Shown: positions 19,126 through 28,078 of the stretch, one piece after another | Layout of the letters: each line of letters starts with the position of its first letter | Position numbering within the stretch: the first letter of the stretch is position 1 | Source: Flavobacteriaceae bacterium | GTDB taxonomy: Bacteria > Bacteroidota > Bacteroidia > Flavobacteriales > Flavobacteriaceae | Assembly: GCA_002697255.1 (NCBI GenBank) | Contig: NZUH01000024.1 | Coordinates: 59,928 to 92,399 of the forward strand | Reading direction: 5' to 3' | Length of the DNA: 32,472 nt | Notes under the pieces: model-generated | What the model was told of the DNA's origin: nothing | What the model saw: only the letters and a program-made list of their open reading frames with translations | Databases searched by the model: none | Made by a program: the position numbers and the translations under genes

Positions 19126-19725
19126 TTAAATACTTATTTCATTAATCTGGTAAAGATTTGTTAAAAAATTAACAAGTTTAAAAACTGCAATTGATCGGTG
19201 GGCTATTATATTTTTTTCTTGAACAGTCATTTGTCCAAAAGACCTTTTACTTCCTATTGGAATGAATATTGGATCATATCCAAAACCTGATTTACCCATT
19301 CTCTTAGTTGAAATAGTTCCGTTACAAATTCCTTCAAATGTTTTTATTGATCCATTGATGTTTAACGAAATTACAGTTTTAAATCTAGCGTTTCTGTTTG
19401 TTTCTTTTTTTAACAAATACAGTAGCTTGTTAATATTATCTTCTGAAGTGGCATTCAAACCTGCAAATCTTTTTGATAAAACACCTGGAGCACCGTCAAG
19501 AGCCTCAACCTCTAATCCTGTATCGTCAGCAAAACAATCATAACCTGTTTTTTGCTTAACAGCAATACATTTTATTTTTGAATTTTCAATAATTGTTTTT
19601 TTTTCTTCTGTTATTTCTTCCTTAAAGCCAATGTCTTTTAAGCTTAATATTTCAAAAGAATTAGATAGAAGATCTTTAACTTCATCTAATTTATTATTGT
19701 TGTGTGTAGCAAAAACAAGTTTCAT
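19126..19725 (-). CDS. rdgB: non-canonical purine NTP pyrophosphatase (RdgB/HAM1 family)
   Basis: FATHNNNKLDEVK, FADDTGLEVEALDGAPGVLSKRFAG, GYDPIFIP, KNIIAHRS. Confidence 0.95.
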   Translation of the reverse strand: MKLVFATHNNNKLDEVKDLLSNSFEILSLKDIGFKEEITEEKKTIIENSKIKCIAVKQKTGYDCFADDTGLEVEALDGAPGVLSKRFAGLNATSEDNINKLLYLLKKETNRNARFKTVISLNINGSIKTFEGICNGTISTKRMGKSGFGYDPIFIPIGSKRSFGQMTVQEKNIIAHRSIAVFKLVNFLTNLYQINEISI

Positions 19726-20192
19726 TATTTGTTGTGATAAGGAATATTATTAATAATTGTTAATGATCTGTAGAGTTGTTCTACAAAAAATAATCTGGCC
19801 ATGTCATGAGAAAAAGTCATTTTTGATAAAGCTATTTTATTTTTAGCAAATTCTCTAATTTCTTTATTGAATCCGTAGGCACCGCCAACTACAAATGTTA
19901 TATTTTTAAATCCGTTTATCATCTGTTTATGTATGAAATTTGAAAATTCAAATGAGTTGTATACTTTACCATTTTCGTCAAGTAAAATTATTATATCTTC
20001 TTTATTAATATGTTTTAATATAAGTTCAGAATCTGATTTTATTATCAACGATTTTTGAAATGATTTATTTTTATTTTTTAAACAATGAATCTTAAATTTA
20101 ATAAAATGCTTAATTTTACTTTCATAATTTTCTATTAATTTTTCTATATTACTATTTTTATTTTTTCCGATATAAAGAAGCTTAATATTCAT
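19725..20192 (-). CDS. rlmH: 23S rRNA (pseudouridine(1915)-N(3))-methyltransferase RlmH
   Basis: ITFVVGGAYGF, SKMTFSHDMARLFFVEQLYRSLTIINNIPYHNK. Confidence 0.95.
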   Translation of the reverse strand: MNIKLLYIGKNKNSNIEKLIENYESKIKHFIKFKIHCLKNKNKSFQKSLIIKSDSELILKHINKEDIIILLDENGKVYNSFEFSNFIHKQMINGFKNITFVVGGAYGFNKEIREFAKNKIALSKMTFSHDMARLFFVEQLYRSLTIINNIPYHNK

Positions 20193-20268
20193 ATTGGTAT
20201 TCTTTTAACTATAGTTTTAACTATTTATTGGTTCAAAAATATTATTTTAAAATTAAACAATTATTTAA

Positions 20269-22710
20269 ATGAGTTATTATGTTGAGGTAATACTTCCTAT
20301 TCCCCTTAATCAAAAGTTCACGTATTTAATATCAAAAGACGAATTTGATTTTATAAAGCCAGGTATGAGAATAGTCGTACCGTTTGGGAAATCAAAATTG
20401 TATACTTCAATTGCATATCAAATACATAAAAATTTTCACGGGGATTATGATTTGAAATCAATAACCCAAATTATCGATAAAATTCCGATTGTAAATAGTT
20501 TTCAGTTAAAGTTCTGGGATTGGGTGTCAAGATATTATTTTACTTCAATAGGCGATGTTATGAGAGCATCAATTCCTAGTAATTTAATTCTACAAAGTGA
20601 AACAATAATAACATTAGACCCTGATACGAATTTTGATGATGACAAGTTAGATGAGTTTGAGTTTTTAATAATTGAAGCAATAAGAATTGAGGGTCAAATT
20701 TCAATCAAGGATGTTTCAGACATAATTAATAAGAAAAATATTTTTTCTATCATAACCAAAATGTCAAATATGAGACTAATTAGGGTTAATGAAAAAATTT
20801 ACTCAAAATACAAACCTAAGCTTGTTAAATGCGTAAGATTAAATAAGGATTTTAAAGAAAAAAATATTGAATTTTTTTTTAAAAATGCCAAAATACAACT
20901 TAACATTTATAAATACTTTCAAAGGATGAAATCAGAGTTTAACTCTCACATTAAGGTTTCTGATTTTAAAAACATATCACCAAGTTACTCTTCTGCTATA
21001 AAAAAATTGGTTGATAAACAGGTTTTTGAATATTATGATATGGAGGTGAAAAGAAATTATATTGAAGATAAAATCAGGTCTTCAAATTTAAATCTAAGTG
21101 ACAATCAAAAAGTTGCATTTGATAAAATTAATCTTCTTTTTGAAAAGCAAAATGTCATTTTGTTTAAAGGTGTTACATCTTCAGGTAAAACCGAAGTTTA
21201 TATTAGCTTAATTAAAAAACTCCTTAATTCAAATCAACAAGTCTTATATTTAGTTCCTGAAATTGCCTTAACAACTCAATTAGTGGAAAGACTTAAGGTT
21301 TATTTTTCTGAAAATCTTGTTGTGTATCATTCAGGTTTAAATATCAATCAAAGGGCGGAGCTTTGGAATGATTTAATGAAAAACGAAAAACCACAGGTTA
21401 TTATAGGTGCCCGATCTTCAATTTTTTTACCGTTCAGTAATCTGAAATTAATTATTATTGACGAAGAACATGAACAAACCTATAAACAGTTTGAGCCATC
21501 TCCTAGATATCATGCAAGAGATTCTTCTTTGATTTTAGCAAATATTCATAATTCAAAAGTGTTGCTTGGTTCTGCAACCCCTTCTATTGAAAGTTATTTT
21601 AATTGTGAAGAATCAAATAAATTTTCACTGGTTGAATTAAACGAAAGGTATGGAAATATCGAACTTCCTAAAATTAATATTATTGATCTTTCTAAAAAGA
21701 TTCGTGCTGGAAATATGCATGGGCTTTTTTCTGACACCTTGTTAAAAAATATTAGTGGTTCAGTCGAGCGTAATAAGCAGGTGATACTTTTTCAAAACAG
21801 AAGGGGGTATTCTCCAGTGCTTGAATGTAACAATTGTGGATTTTCTCCAAGATGTGTTAACTGTGATGTTAGTTTAACTTATCATTATTCGAAAAACATA
21901 TTGAGATGCCATTATTGTGGATATAATGAAAAAACTCACAGTACTTGTCATAAGTGTCAAAGTAAAGATTTTCTTTCTAAGGGATTTGGGACGGAACAAG
22001 TTGAAATTGAGCTAAAAGGGTTTTTTCCAAATTTAAAAGTCATTAGGCTTGATCATGATACAACCAGGGGAAAAAAAAGTTTTAAAAAAATTATTAATTC
22101 CTTTGAAAATCATGATTATGATGTTTTGATTGGTACACAGATGGTAACAAAAGGATTAGATTTTAGAAATGTTTCTTTAGTTGGGGTCATGAATTTAGAT
22201 AACTCGATAAATTTTCCTGATTTTAGGTCCTACGAACGATGTTATCAATTAGTTCAGCAAGTTGCTGGAAGATCAGGAAGATCTAAAGAAAGAGGTGAGG
22301 TTATTATACAAACTTACAATTCAGAAAATAATATTATTTCACACATAATTAGCGGAGATTACAAAAAATTTTACAAAAATCAGATTATTGACCGAAAAAA
22401 ATTCAATTACCCACCATTTATAAAACTTATCAAAATCACCATTAAACATAAAGATTTAAACAGGGTTAATAATTCTTCAAGTTGGTTTTTTAATAGGATC
22501 TTACCATACTTTAAAAATAATTTGCTTGGACCGGAGTTTCCATATATTTCTAGAATTCGAAATAAGTATCAAAAAAATATTTTGATTAAAATACCAAAAG
22601 AGCATTCATTATCAGGTGTAAAAAAAATTATTAAAAAATCAATAACTACTTTTCACTCAATTTCAGATTATAGGTCTGTTCAAGTAATTGTAGATGTTGA
22701 CCCTTATTAA
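20269..22710 (+). CDS. priA: primosomal protein N' (replication restart helicase PriA)
   Basis: FKGVTSSGKTEVY, IIDEEHEQTYKQ, zinc-finger cysteines CNNCGFSPRCVNCDVSLTYH..CHYCG..CHKC, GTQMVTKGLDF, QQVAGRSGRS. Confidence 0.96.
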   Translation: MSYYVEVILPIPLNQKFTYLISKDEFDFIKPGMRIVVPFGKSKLYTSIAYQIHKNFHGDYDLKSITQIIDKIPIVNSFQLKFWDWVSRYYFTSIGDVMRASIPSNLILQSETIITLDPDTNFDDDKLDEFEFLIIEAIRIEGQISIKDVSDIINKKNIFSIITKMSNMRLIRVNEKIYSKYKPKLVKCVRLNKDFKEKNIEFFFKNAKIQLNIYKYFQRMKSEFNSHIKVSDFKNISPSYSSAIKKLVDKQVFEYYDMEVKRNYIEDKIRSSNLNLSDNQKVAFDKINLLFEKQNVILFKGVTSSGKTEVYISLIKKLLNSNQQVLYLVPEIALTTQLVERLKVYFSENLVVYHSGLNINQRAELWNDLMKNEKPQVIIGARSSIFLPFSNLKLIIIDEEHEQTYKQFEPSPRYHARDSSLILANIHNSKVLLGSATPSIESYFNCEESNKFSLVELNERYGNIELPKINIIDLSKKIRAGNMHGLFSDTLLKNISGSVERNKQVILFQNRRGYSPVLECNNCGFSPRCVNCDVSLTYHYSKNILRCHYCGYNEKTHSTCHKCQSKDFLSKGFGTEQVEIELKGFFPNLKVIRLDHDTTRGKKSFKKIINSFENHDYDVLIGTQMVTKGLDFRNVSLVGVMNLDNSINFPDFRSYERCYQLVQQVAGRSGRSKERGEVIIQTYNSENNIISHIISGDYKKFYKNQIIDRKKFNYPPFIKLIKITIKHKDLNRVNNSSSWFFNRILPYFKNNLLGPEFPYISRIRNKYQKNILIKIPKEHSLSGVKKIIKKSITTFHSISDYRSVQVIVDVDPY

Positions 22711-22797
22711 TTTAAATATTTAACCTGTTAATATTTGTAAATAAGACTATTATTTAATATTTGGTTGAAAAAATTATCAAAACATGATAAAATTATC

Positions 22798-22805
22798 TAT
22801 TTTTG
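22798..22805 (+). promoter_or_regulatory. putative -7 element (TATTTTTG) for the rpsF operon
   Basis: matches TAnnTTTG; no clear TTG -33 at 19 nt. Confidence 0.45.
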
Positions 22806-22832
22806 CACGCATTAAATTTAAAAATTATTAAA

Positions 22833-23174
22833 ATGAATCATTATGAAACTGTTTTCATTCTTAATCCCGTTTTGTCTGAAGAGCAGACAAAGGAAACAGT
22901 CCTTAAATATGAAAAGTTTTTAACATCGAAAGGTGCAAAAATGATATCTAAAGAGGATTGGGGACTTAAGAAATTAGCTTATCCAATTCAAAAGAAAAAA
23001 AGTGGTTTTTATCATCTTTTAGAATACACTGTTGATGCTACAATTATTTCTGATCTAGAGTTACAGTTTAGAAGAGATGAGAGATTTATGAGGCACCTTA
23101 CTGTCAGGCTTGATAAGCATGCTGTTGAATGGGCAAAGAAGAGAAGAGATAAATTAAATAAAAAAGAAGTATAA
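22833..23174 (+). CDS. rpsF: 30S ribosomal protein S6
   Basis: [18 protein letters not shown]...[25 protein letters not shown]; start corrected from TTG 22803 to ATG 22833. Confidence 0.96.
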   Translation: MNHYETVFILNPVLSEEQTKETVLKYEKFLTSKGAKMISKEDWGLKKLAYPIQKKKSGFYHLLEYTVDATIISDLELQFRRDERFMRHLTVRLDKHAVEWAKKRRDKLNKKEV

Positions 23175-23176
23175 TT

Positions 23177-23473
23177 ATGGCAAGTATTCAAGAAGAAGCT
23201 TCAGGTAAAAAAGGCGGTGAAATTAGATATCTAACCCCCTTAAATATTGACAACACTACTGTTAAAAAGTATTGTAGATTCAAAAAATATGGAATAAAAT
23301 ATGTGGATTATAAAGATTCAGGTTTTCTGTTAAAGTTTGTAAATGAACAAGGTAAATTATTACCTAGAAGATTAACAGGTACTTCATTAAAGTATCAAAG
23401 AAAAGTTTCTGTAGCGGTAAAAAGAGCTAGACATTTAGCCTTGTTACCATATGTAGCTGATTTATTAAAATAA
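23177..23473 (+). CDS. rpsR: 30S ribosomal protein S18
   Basis: [58 protein letters not shown]-type sequence. Confidence 0.96.
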   Translation: MASIQEEASGKKGGEIRYLTPLNIDNTTVKKYCRFKKYGIKYVDYKDSGFLLKFVNEQGKLLPRRLTGTSLKYQRKVSVAVKRARHLALLPYVADLLK

Positions 23474-23484
23474 AAATTTACGAT

Positions 23485-23937
23485 ATGGAGATTATATTAA
23501 AAATAGATGTAGAGGGTGTAGGTTTTAAAGACGATATCATTAACGTTAAAAACGGTTTTGGTAGAAATTTTTTAATTCCTAATGGATCTGCAATTCTCGC
23601 TACACCAAGTGCGAAAAAAATCTTAGCAGAAAATATTAAACAACAAGTTGTTAAGGATAAAAAGGTAATTGACGACGCTAATAAGCTTGAGAAAAAAATT
23701 TCAGGATTAGATATTAGAATTAAAGCTAAAGTTGGTGAAGGAGTAAAATTATTTGGATCTGTTAATAACATCAATGTTCAAAAAGAACTTGCAGAAAACG
23801 GTGTTGATGTAGATAAAAAGTCAATAATAATTTCTGGTAACAATATAAAACAATTAGGGAAATATTCTGCAAAAATTAGACTTCATCGTGAAGTGATTTT
23901 TGACTTCCCATTTGAAGTAGTTGCTGAAAAGAAATAG
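23485..23937 (+). CDS. rplI: 50S ribosomal protein L9
   Basis: MEIILKIDVEGVGFKDDIINVKNGFGRNFLIPNGSAILAT; IRLHREVIFDFPFEV. Confidence 0.96.
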   Translation: MEIILKIDVEGVGFKDDIINVKNGFGRNFLIPNGSAILATPSAKKILAENIKQQVVKDKKVIDDANKLEKKISGLDIRIKAKVGEGVKLFGSVNNINVQKELAENGVDVDKKSIIISGNNIKQLGKYSAKIRLHREVIFDFPFEVVAEKK

Positions 23938-23960
23938 AACCATTATAAATTCTAATTTTA

Positions 23961-23992
23961 AAAACACCTGCTTTAGTAGGTGTTTTTTTTTT
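23961..23992 (+). terminator. intrinsic terminator after rplI
   Basis: AACACCT-gctttagt-AGGTGTT stem followed by a T-run; lies inside the over-extended hisS ORF. Confidence 0.85.
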
Positions 23993-24016
23993 AATTTAAC
24001 TAATTTTAATCAACAA

Positions 24017-25387
24017 ATGAAAAAGCCAATACTGCCTAAAGGAACAAGAGACTTTAATTCTTCAGAGTTATATAAAAGAAATTATATTATTGATGTAATT
24101 AAAGATACTTTTTCAAAATTTGGATTTAATCCCATAGAAACTCCAAGTTTTGAAAGAGCAGAAACTCTATTGGATAAATATGGGAATGAAGGTGAAAGAC
24201 TAATATTTAAGATTTTAAAGTCTGGAAATTTCTTAAAGGACACAGATATCTCCGATTTAAAGGATAAAAATTTAATCGATTTGTCTAGAAAAATTGTTGA
24301 TAAGGCCCTAAGATATGATCTAACCGTCCCCTTTGCTAGATATGTTGTTCAAAATCAAAATGACATTTCAATACCTTTTAAAAGGTTTCAAATCCAAAAT
24401 GTTTGGAGAGCAGATCGTCCACAAAAAGGAAGATTTAGAGAATTTTTACAATGTGATGCTGATGTTATTGGCTCTAATTCTTTAATGCAAGAAATTGACT
24501 TTATTTGTCTTTTTGAAAAGGTTTTTACTGATTTGAATTTATCTGGATGTAGAATTAAAATTAACAATCGAAAGCTTCTTATGGCTATTTGTGAAATTTA
24601 TAACTGTAAAGATAAATTTTTGTCATTAACAAATCAATTAGATAAAATTGATAAAGTTGACAGAATTGATATCAGAAAAAATTTATTAAATGATAATTTT
24701 GAGGCCAATGTTATTGATTCCGTTTTTAATATAATTGATTTATCAGCAGATTTTAATAAAAACAAAGAGGCTTTAAGCGAAATTTTTTCTTCATCTCAAA
24801 TAGGTTCTCAAGGTTTATCTGAAATTGAATTTATATTCTCTTATTTTTCTAAAAACAAATTGAGTAATTCAAAATTGGTTTTTGATATTGGATTAGCCAG
24901 AGGTATTGATTATTATACTGGAGTTATTTTTGAAGTTTTACCACCAGAAAATGTATTTATTGGATCTATTGCTGGTGGTGGTAGATATGATAATTTAACC
25001 GAAATATTCGGTCTTAAAAATATGAGTGGAATAGGAATAAGCTTTGGCTTAGATCGTTTATATTTGGTTCTTGAGGAACTAGATAAATTACCTGATTATT
25101 CTAACAATTCTACGCAGGCTATTTTTTTAAATTTTTCAGAAGATTTCTCTTTTGACTTAATTAATTTCTCTAACATTCTTCGAAGTAATAATATTAATTG
25201 TGAATTTTTTCCTGATCCGATTAATGTTAAAAAACAGTTAAATTACGCTAATAAAAATAACATTCCTTATGTTATTTTTTATGGTGATGAAGAAAAAGAA
25301 TCATGTAATTATAAAATCAAAGATATGAATACCGGGATTCAAGAAATTTTGACACTTGAAAAGCTCATTAAAAAGTTGAAAAAATAG
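24017..25387 (+). CDS. hisS: histidyl-tRNA synthetase
   Basis: MKKPILPKGTRDF, ALRYDLTVPFARYV, RFQIQNVWRADRPQKGRFREFLQCDADVIG, GLARGIDYYTGVIFE; start corrected from TTG 23921 to ATG 24017. Confidence 0.95.
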   Translation: MKKPILPKGTRDFNSSELYKRNYIIDVIKDTFSKFGFNPIETPSFERAETLLDKYGNEGERLIFKILKSGNFLKDTDISDLKDKNLIDLSRKIVDKALRYDLTVPFARYVVQNQNDISIPFKRFQIQNVWRADRPQKGRFREFLQCDADVIGSNSLMQEIDFICLFEKVFTDLNLSGCRIKINNRKLLMAICEIYNCKDKFLSLTNQLDKIDKVDRIDIRKNLLNDNFEANVIDSVFNIIDLSADFNKNKEALSEIFSSSQIGSQGLSEIEFIFSYFSKNKLSNSKLVFDIGLARGIDYYTGVIFEVLPPENVFIGSIAGGGRYDNLTEIFGLKNMSGIGISFGLDRLYLVLEELDKLPDYSNNSTQAIFLNFSEDFSFDLINFSNILRSNNINCEFFPDPINVKKQLNYANKNNIPYVIFYGDEEKESCNYKIKDMNTGIQEILTLEKLIKKLKK

Positions 25388-25461
25388 TAGCGAGAACGAG
25401 ATTTGAACTCGTGACCTCCGGGTTATGAATCCGACGCTCTAACCAACTGAGCTACCTCGCC
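25388..25461 (-). tRNA. tRNA with CAU anticodon (probably elongator tRNA-Met; tRNA-Ile2 not excluded)
   Basis: minus strand GGCGAGG-TA-GCTC-AGTTGGTTA-GAGC-G-TCGGA-TTCATAA-CCCGG-AGGTC-ACGAG-TTCGAAT-CTCGT-TCTCGCT-A; cloverleaf closes; CCA not encoded. Confidence 0.93.
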
Positions 25462-25475
25462 ATTTATAGAGGCAT

Positions 25476-25505
25476 CAAATATAAAATTTAAATTTTTAGA
25501 TTCAA
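25476..25505 (-). promoter_or_regulatory. Bacteroidota-type promoter for tRNA(CAU): TTG-N19-TATATTTG
   Basis: minus strand: TTG at 25505-25503, spacer 25502-25484 (19 nt), TATATTTG at 25483-25476. Confidence 0.7.
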
Positions 25506-25585
25506 TAAAATGTTTAATAAATTATTTTGAAAAATATTGCTTTTAAATAGAATAAATGTATATATTACCACACTAATTATTCATT

Positions 25586-25975
25586 ATGAATGACAGAATT
25601 AAATTCGAAATGGAGTTTCCGATTAAGGTATCTCAAAAACTTTTATTTCAGTATATATCTACTCCTTCAGGTCTTTCTGAATGGTTTGCTGATAATGTAA
25701 ATTATAGGGGTGAAATATTTATTTTTTTCTGGGATGATTCTGAAGAAAGTGCTAAGTTACTAAGAAAAAATAATAATGAAAAGATTCAATTTCAATGGTT
25801 AGAAGATGAATCAACAGATTATTATTTTGAGCTTAGAATTCAGTTTGATGAAATAACTAAAGATGTATCTTTAATAGTCACTGATTTTGCGGACGATGAA
25901 GAAGAAGTAGAGGAGTCAAAATTATTGTGGACAAATCAAATTGCTGATTTGAAAAAAGTTTTGGGTTCAACCTAA
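25586..25975 (+). CDS. START-like / SRPBCC domain protein
   Basis: 129 aa; MEFPIKVSQKLLFQYISTPSGLSEWFADNVNYRGEIFIFFWDDSEESA...FQWLEDE; AHSA1-like fold pattern. Confidence 0.8.
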   Translation: MNDRIKFEMEFPIKVSQKLLFQYISTPSGLSEWFADNVNYRGEIFIFFWDDSEESAKLLRKNNNEKIQFQWLEDESTDYYFELRIQFDEITKDVSLIVTDFADDEEEVEESKLLWTNQIADLKKVLGST

Positions 25976-26526
25976 TTACTTTGTGGATTCTCTGGAGCGT
26001 TACACCAAATTCTAAATTCAGAGCTCATTTCTTTCATGTAATCTCCCCATAATTTACTGTTATCAATATTAAACTCTATATTTTCTTTATTGTCAAGTAT
26101 AATCCACGAATCATTTTCAATTTCATCTGTTAATTGCTCAAAAGTCCATCCTGTATAGCCGGAAAAAAACTTAATACAACCATTATCTAATTCATTTTTG
26201 TTAATTAATTTAATTATATTCTCAAAATCGCCACCCCAGTGTAGATTTTTATAAAAATTTAAACTGTTGTGAATTAGATTAGGTTTATTGTGAATGAAAT
26301 ATAAATTATCTTGATTAACAGGTCCTCCACTATGAACTTTAATATTATTTATTGTTACACTATCGTAAAGATCACTAAGAGAATATTCTAATTGTTTATT
26401 TAATATAAACCCTACAACTTCTTCATTCTTTACTTCCGTTAAAATTATTATTGATCTGTTAAAATATAAATCTCCTAAGATATTGGGTGTAGAAATTAGT
26501 AGTTTTCCTTTTTTAATCTCTTTCAT
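25972..26526 (-). CDS. YqgE/AlgH family protein
   Basis: KGKLLISTPNILGDLYFNRSIIILTE, VGFILNK, VHSGGPVNQDNLYFIH, FSGYTGWTFEQLTDEI. Confidence 0.92.
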   Translation of the reverse strand: MKEIKKGKLLISTPNILGDLYFNRSIIILTEVKNEEVVGFILNKQLEYSLSDLYDSVTINNIKVHSGGPVNQDNLYFIHNKPNLIHNSLNFYKNLHWGGDFENIIKLINKNELDNGCIKFFSGYTGWTFEQLTDEIENDSWIILDNKENIEFNIDNSKLWGDYMKEMSSEFRIWCNAPENPQSN

Positions 26527-27482
26527 TTAACATAAGAATTTTTTGGAATTTTAAATCCGTTTAATAAATCCTTGATTTTCATCTTTTTCTTTCCTTCAAT
26601 TTTTACTTCTTTAACAACAATATATCCGTCTTTACATGCAATTTTTAGACTATCATTAGTGGTTGTAATACTTCCGTTATTGTCTTTATTAGGTTGAATT
26701 AAATAATCTGAATCATAAATAGTGATATTTTTCTCTTTTATAATTTCACCTACAATACACAGAAAAGTTTTAGCACCAGGAAAAGGATTTAATCCTCTAA
26801 TATAATTATATATATCTATTGCATTTTTATCCCAGTTTATTAAAGTATTTTTTTTATCAAATTTATATGCAGTTTTTAAATCAGAAATATCTTTTTGTTT
26901 TACGGGTTTTATTTTGTTTTCTAAAATTCCATCTATTGTTTTTTGAATTACATCTGCAGCTAGGTATTGTAATTTATCATGCAATTCTCCAGCATTTATT
27001 TTTTCGTCTATTTCAATTTTTTTTTGCAAAAGCATGTCACCTGTATCAATATTTTCGTCAATATAAAATGAAGTTACACCAGTGATCTTCTCATTATTGA
27101 TTATTGCCCAATTAATAGGAGCTGAACCTCTGTAGTTAGGCAGTAACGAAGCATGTAAGTTTATAGTTCCATATTTTGGTATTTCCCAAATTATTTTGGG
27201 TATCATTCTAAATGCAACTACAATGATAAAATCTGGTTTTAGCTTTTTAATTTCTTCAGTAAAATCTAAGCTTTTCAAGTTTATTGGTTGATAATATGAA
27301 ATATTTTTTTTTATAGCATAATTTTTTATAGCTGAATACTTTATCTTTAAGCCTCTACCAGAGGGTTTATCATAATTAGTAACGATTGCTTTTAGCTTAT
27401 AATTTTCATTAATTGTTTCTAAAGTGGGAATGCCAAAACTGGCAGTACCCATGAATATTAAACTGGGCTTTTCTAAATTCAT
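26523..27482 (-). CDS. fmt: methionyl-tRNA formyltransferase
   Basis: IFMGTASFGIPTLE, NLHASLLPNYRGSAPINWAIINNEKITGVTSFYIDENIDTGDML, LNPFPGAKTF. Confidence 0.95.
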   Translation of the reverse strand: MNLEKPSLIFMGTASFGIPTLETINENYKLKAIVTNYDKPSGRGLKIKYSAIKNYAIKKNISYYQPINLKSLDFTEEIKKLKPDFIIVVAFRMIPKIIWEIPKYGTINLHASLLPNYRGSAPINWAIINNEKITGVTSFYIDENIDTGDMLLQKKIEIDEKINAGELHDKLQYLAADVIQKTIDGILENKIKPVKQKDISDLKTAYKFDKKNTLINWDKNAIDIYNYIRGLNPFPGAKTFLCIVGEIIKEKNITIYDSDYLIQPNKDNNGSITTTNDSLKIACKDGYIVVKEVKIEGKKKMKIKDLLNGFKIPKNSYVK

Positions 27483-28006
27483 TTAATTTTATTTAAAATA
27501 TAATCAATTCTTTCAGTTACTGAGACATTTGGTATGATAAAAAATTTATATCCTAGATTTTTATAAGTTTTTTTTATGTGTGTACTGATTCTAACTAATT
27601 CATTAAATGATTCATATCTTTGTTTGTCTTTTTTATATATTTCCTTCCAGGGTTCAGCGATAAAAACCATATCGTATTTATATTTATTAGCACAAACTGT
27701 AAAGTAGTCTTCATATACTAAATTCTTATAGTCAAGGTAGGCTAATACATCTGGAATTCCTCTGTCAAAAAAATATTGTTCTGAATTTGATATAATTTTA
27801 TCTTCGAATTGATTTATTCTATTTTGAAGTAAAATTTCACTGAATTTTATCGGATTTGAAAGAAATAATTGTTCGTGTCCAAGTTTTTTATAATGTTTTA
27901 TAATTTCTCTAGAGGTTTCTTTAAATACATTGTATCCTTTTCTTGATAGCTCATTTATCATTGTACTTTTTCCAGTTCCAGGACCTCCCGAAATAACTAT
28001 CTTCAT
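27479..28006 (-). CDS. AAA-family ATPase/kinase (AAA_28-like)
   Basis: Walker A SGGPGTGKST; FKETSREIIKHYK; YFFDRGIPDVLAYLDY. Confidence 0.8.
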   Translation of the reverse strand: MKIVISGGPGTGKSTMINELSRKGYNVFKETSREIIKHYKKLGHEQLFLSNPIKFSEILLQNRINQFEDKIISNSEQYFFDRGIPDVLAYLDYKNLVYEDYFTVCANKYKYDMVFIAEPWKEIYKKDKQRYESFNELVRISTHIKKTYKNLGYKFFIIPNVSVTERIDYILNKIK

Positions 28007-28061
28007 ATGATTTTTTTATAAAATTCGTTAAATATGTTTAAACTGAAAAAATAATTAACAA

Positions 28062-28069
28062 TATATTTG
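28062..28069 (+). promoter_or_regulatory. putative -7 element (TATATTTG) 9 nt upstream of the DUF493 gene ATG
   Basis: TAnnTTTG match; no TTG at a 19-nt spacing. Confidence 0.4.
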
Positions 28070-28078
28070 TTATCCATT

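Noticed and set aside
19262-19543. Plus-strand ORF antisense to rdgB
   Set aside because: Shadow ORF opposite a strongly conserved gene.
20205-20228. TTTTAACTAT direct repeat with AACTATAGTT palindrome between rlmH and priA
   Set aside because: Very short and AT-rich; not distinguishable from chance without relatives.
23478-23774. Minus-strand ORF antisense to rplI
   Set aside because: Shadow ORF; rplI is unambiguous on the plus strand.
26819-27085. Plus-strand ORF antisense to fmt
   Set aside because: Low-complexity Phe/Leu-rich translation expected from the opposite strand of an AT-rich gene.
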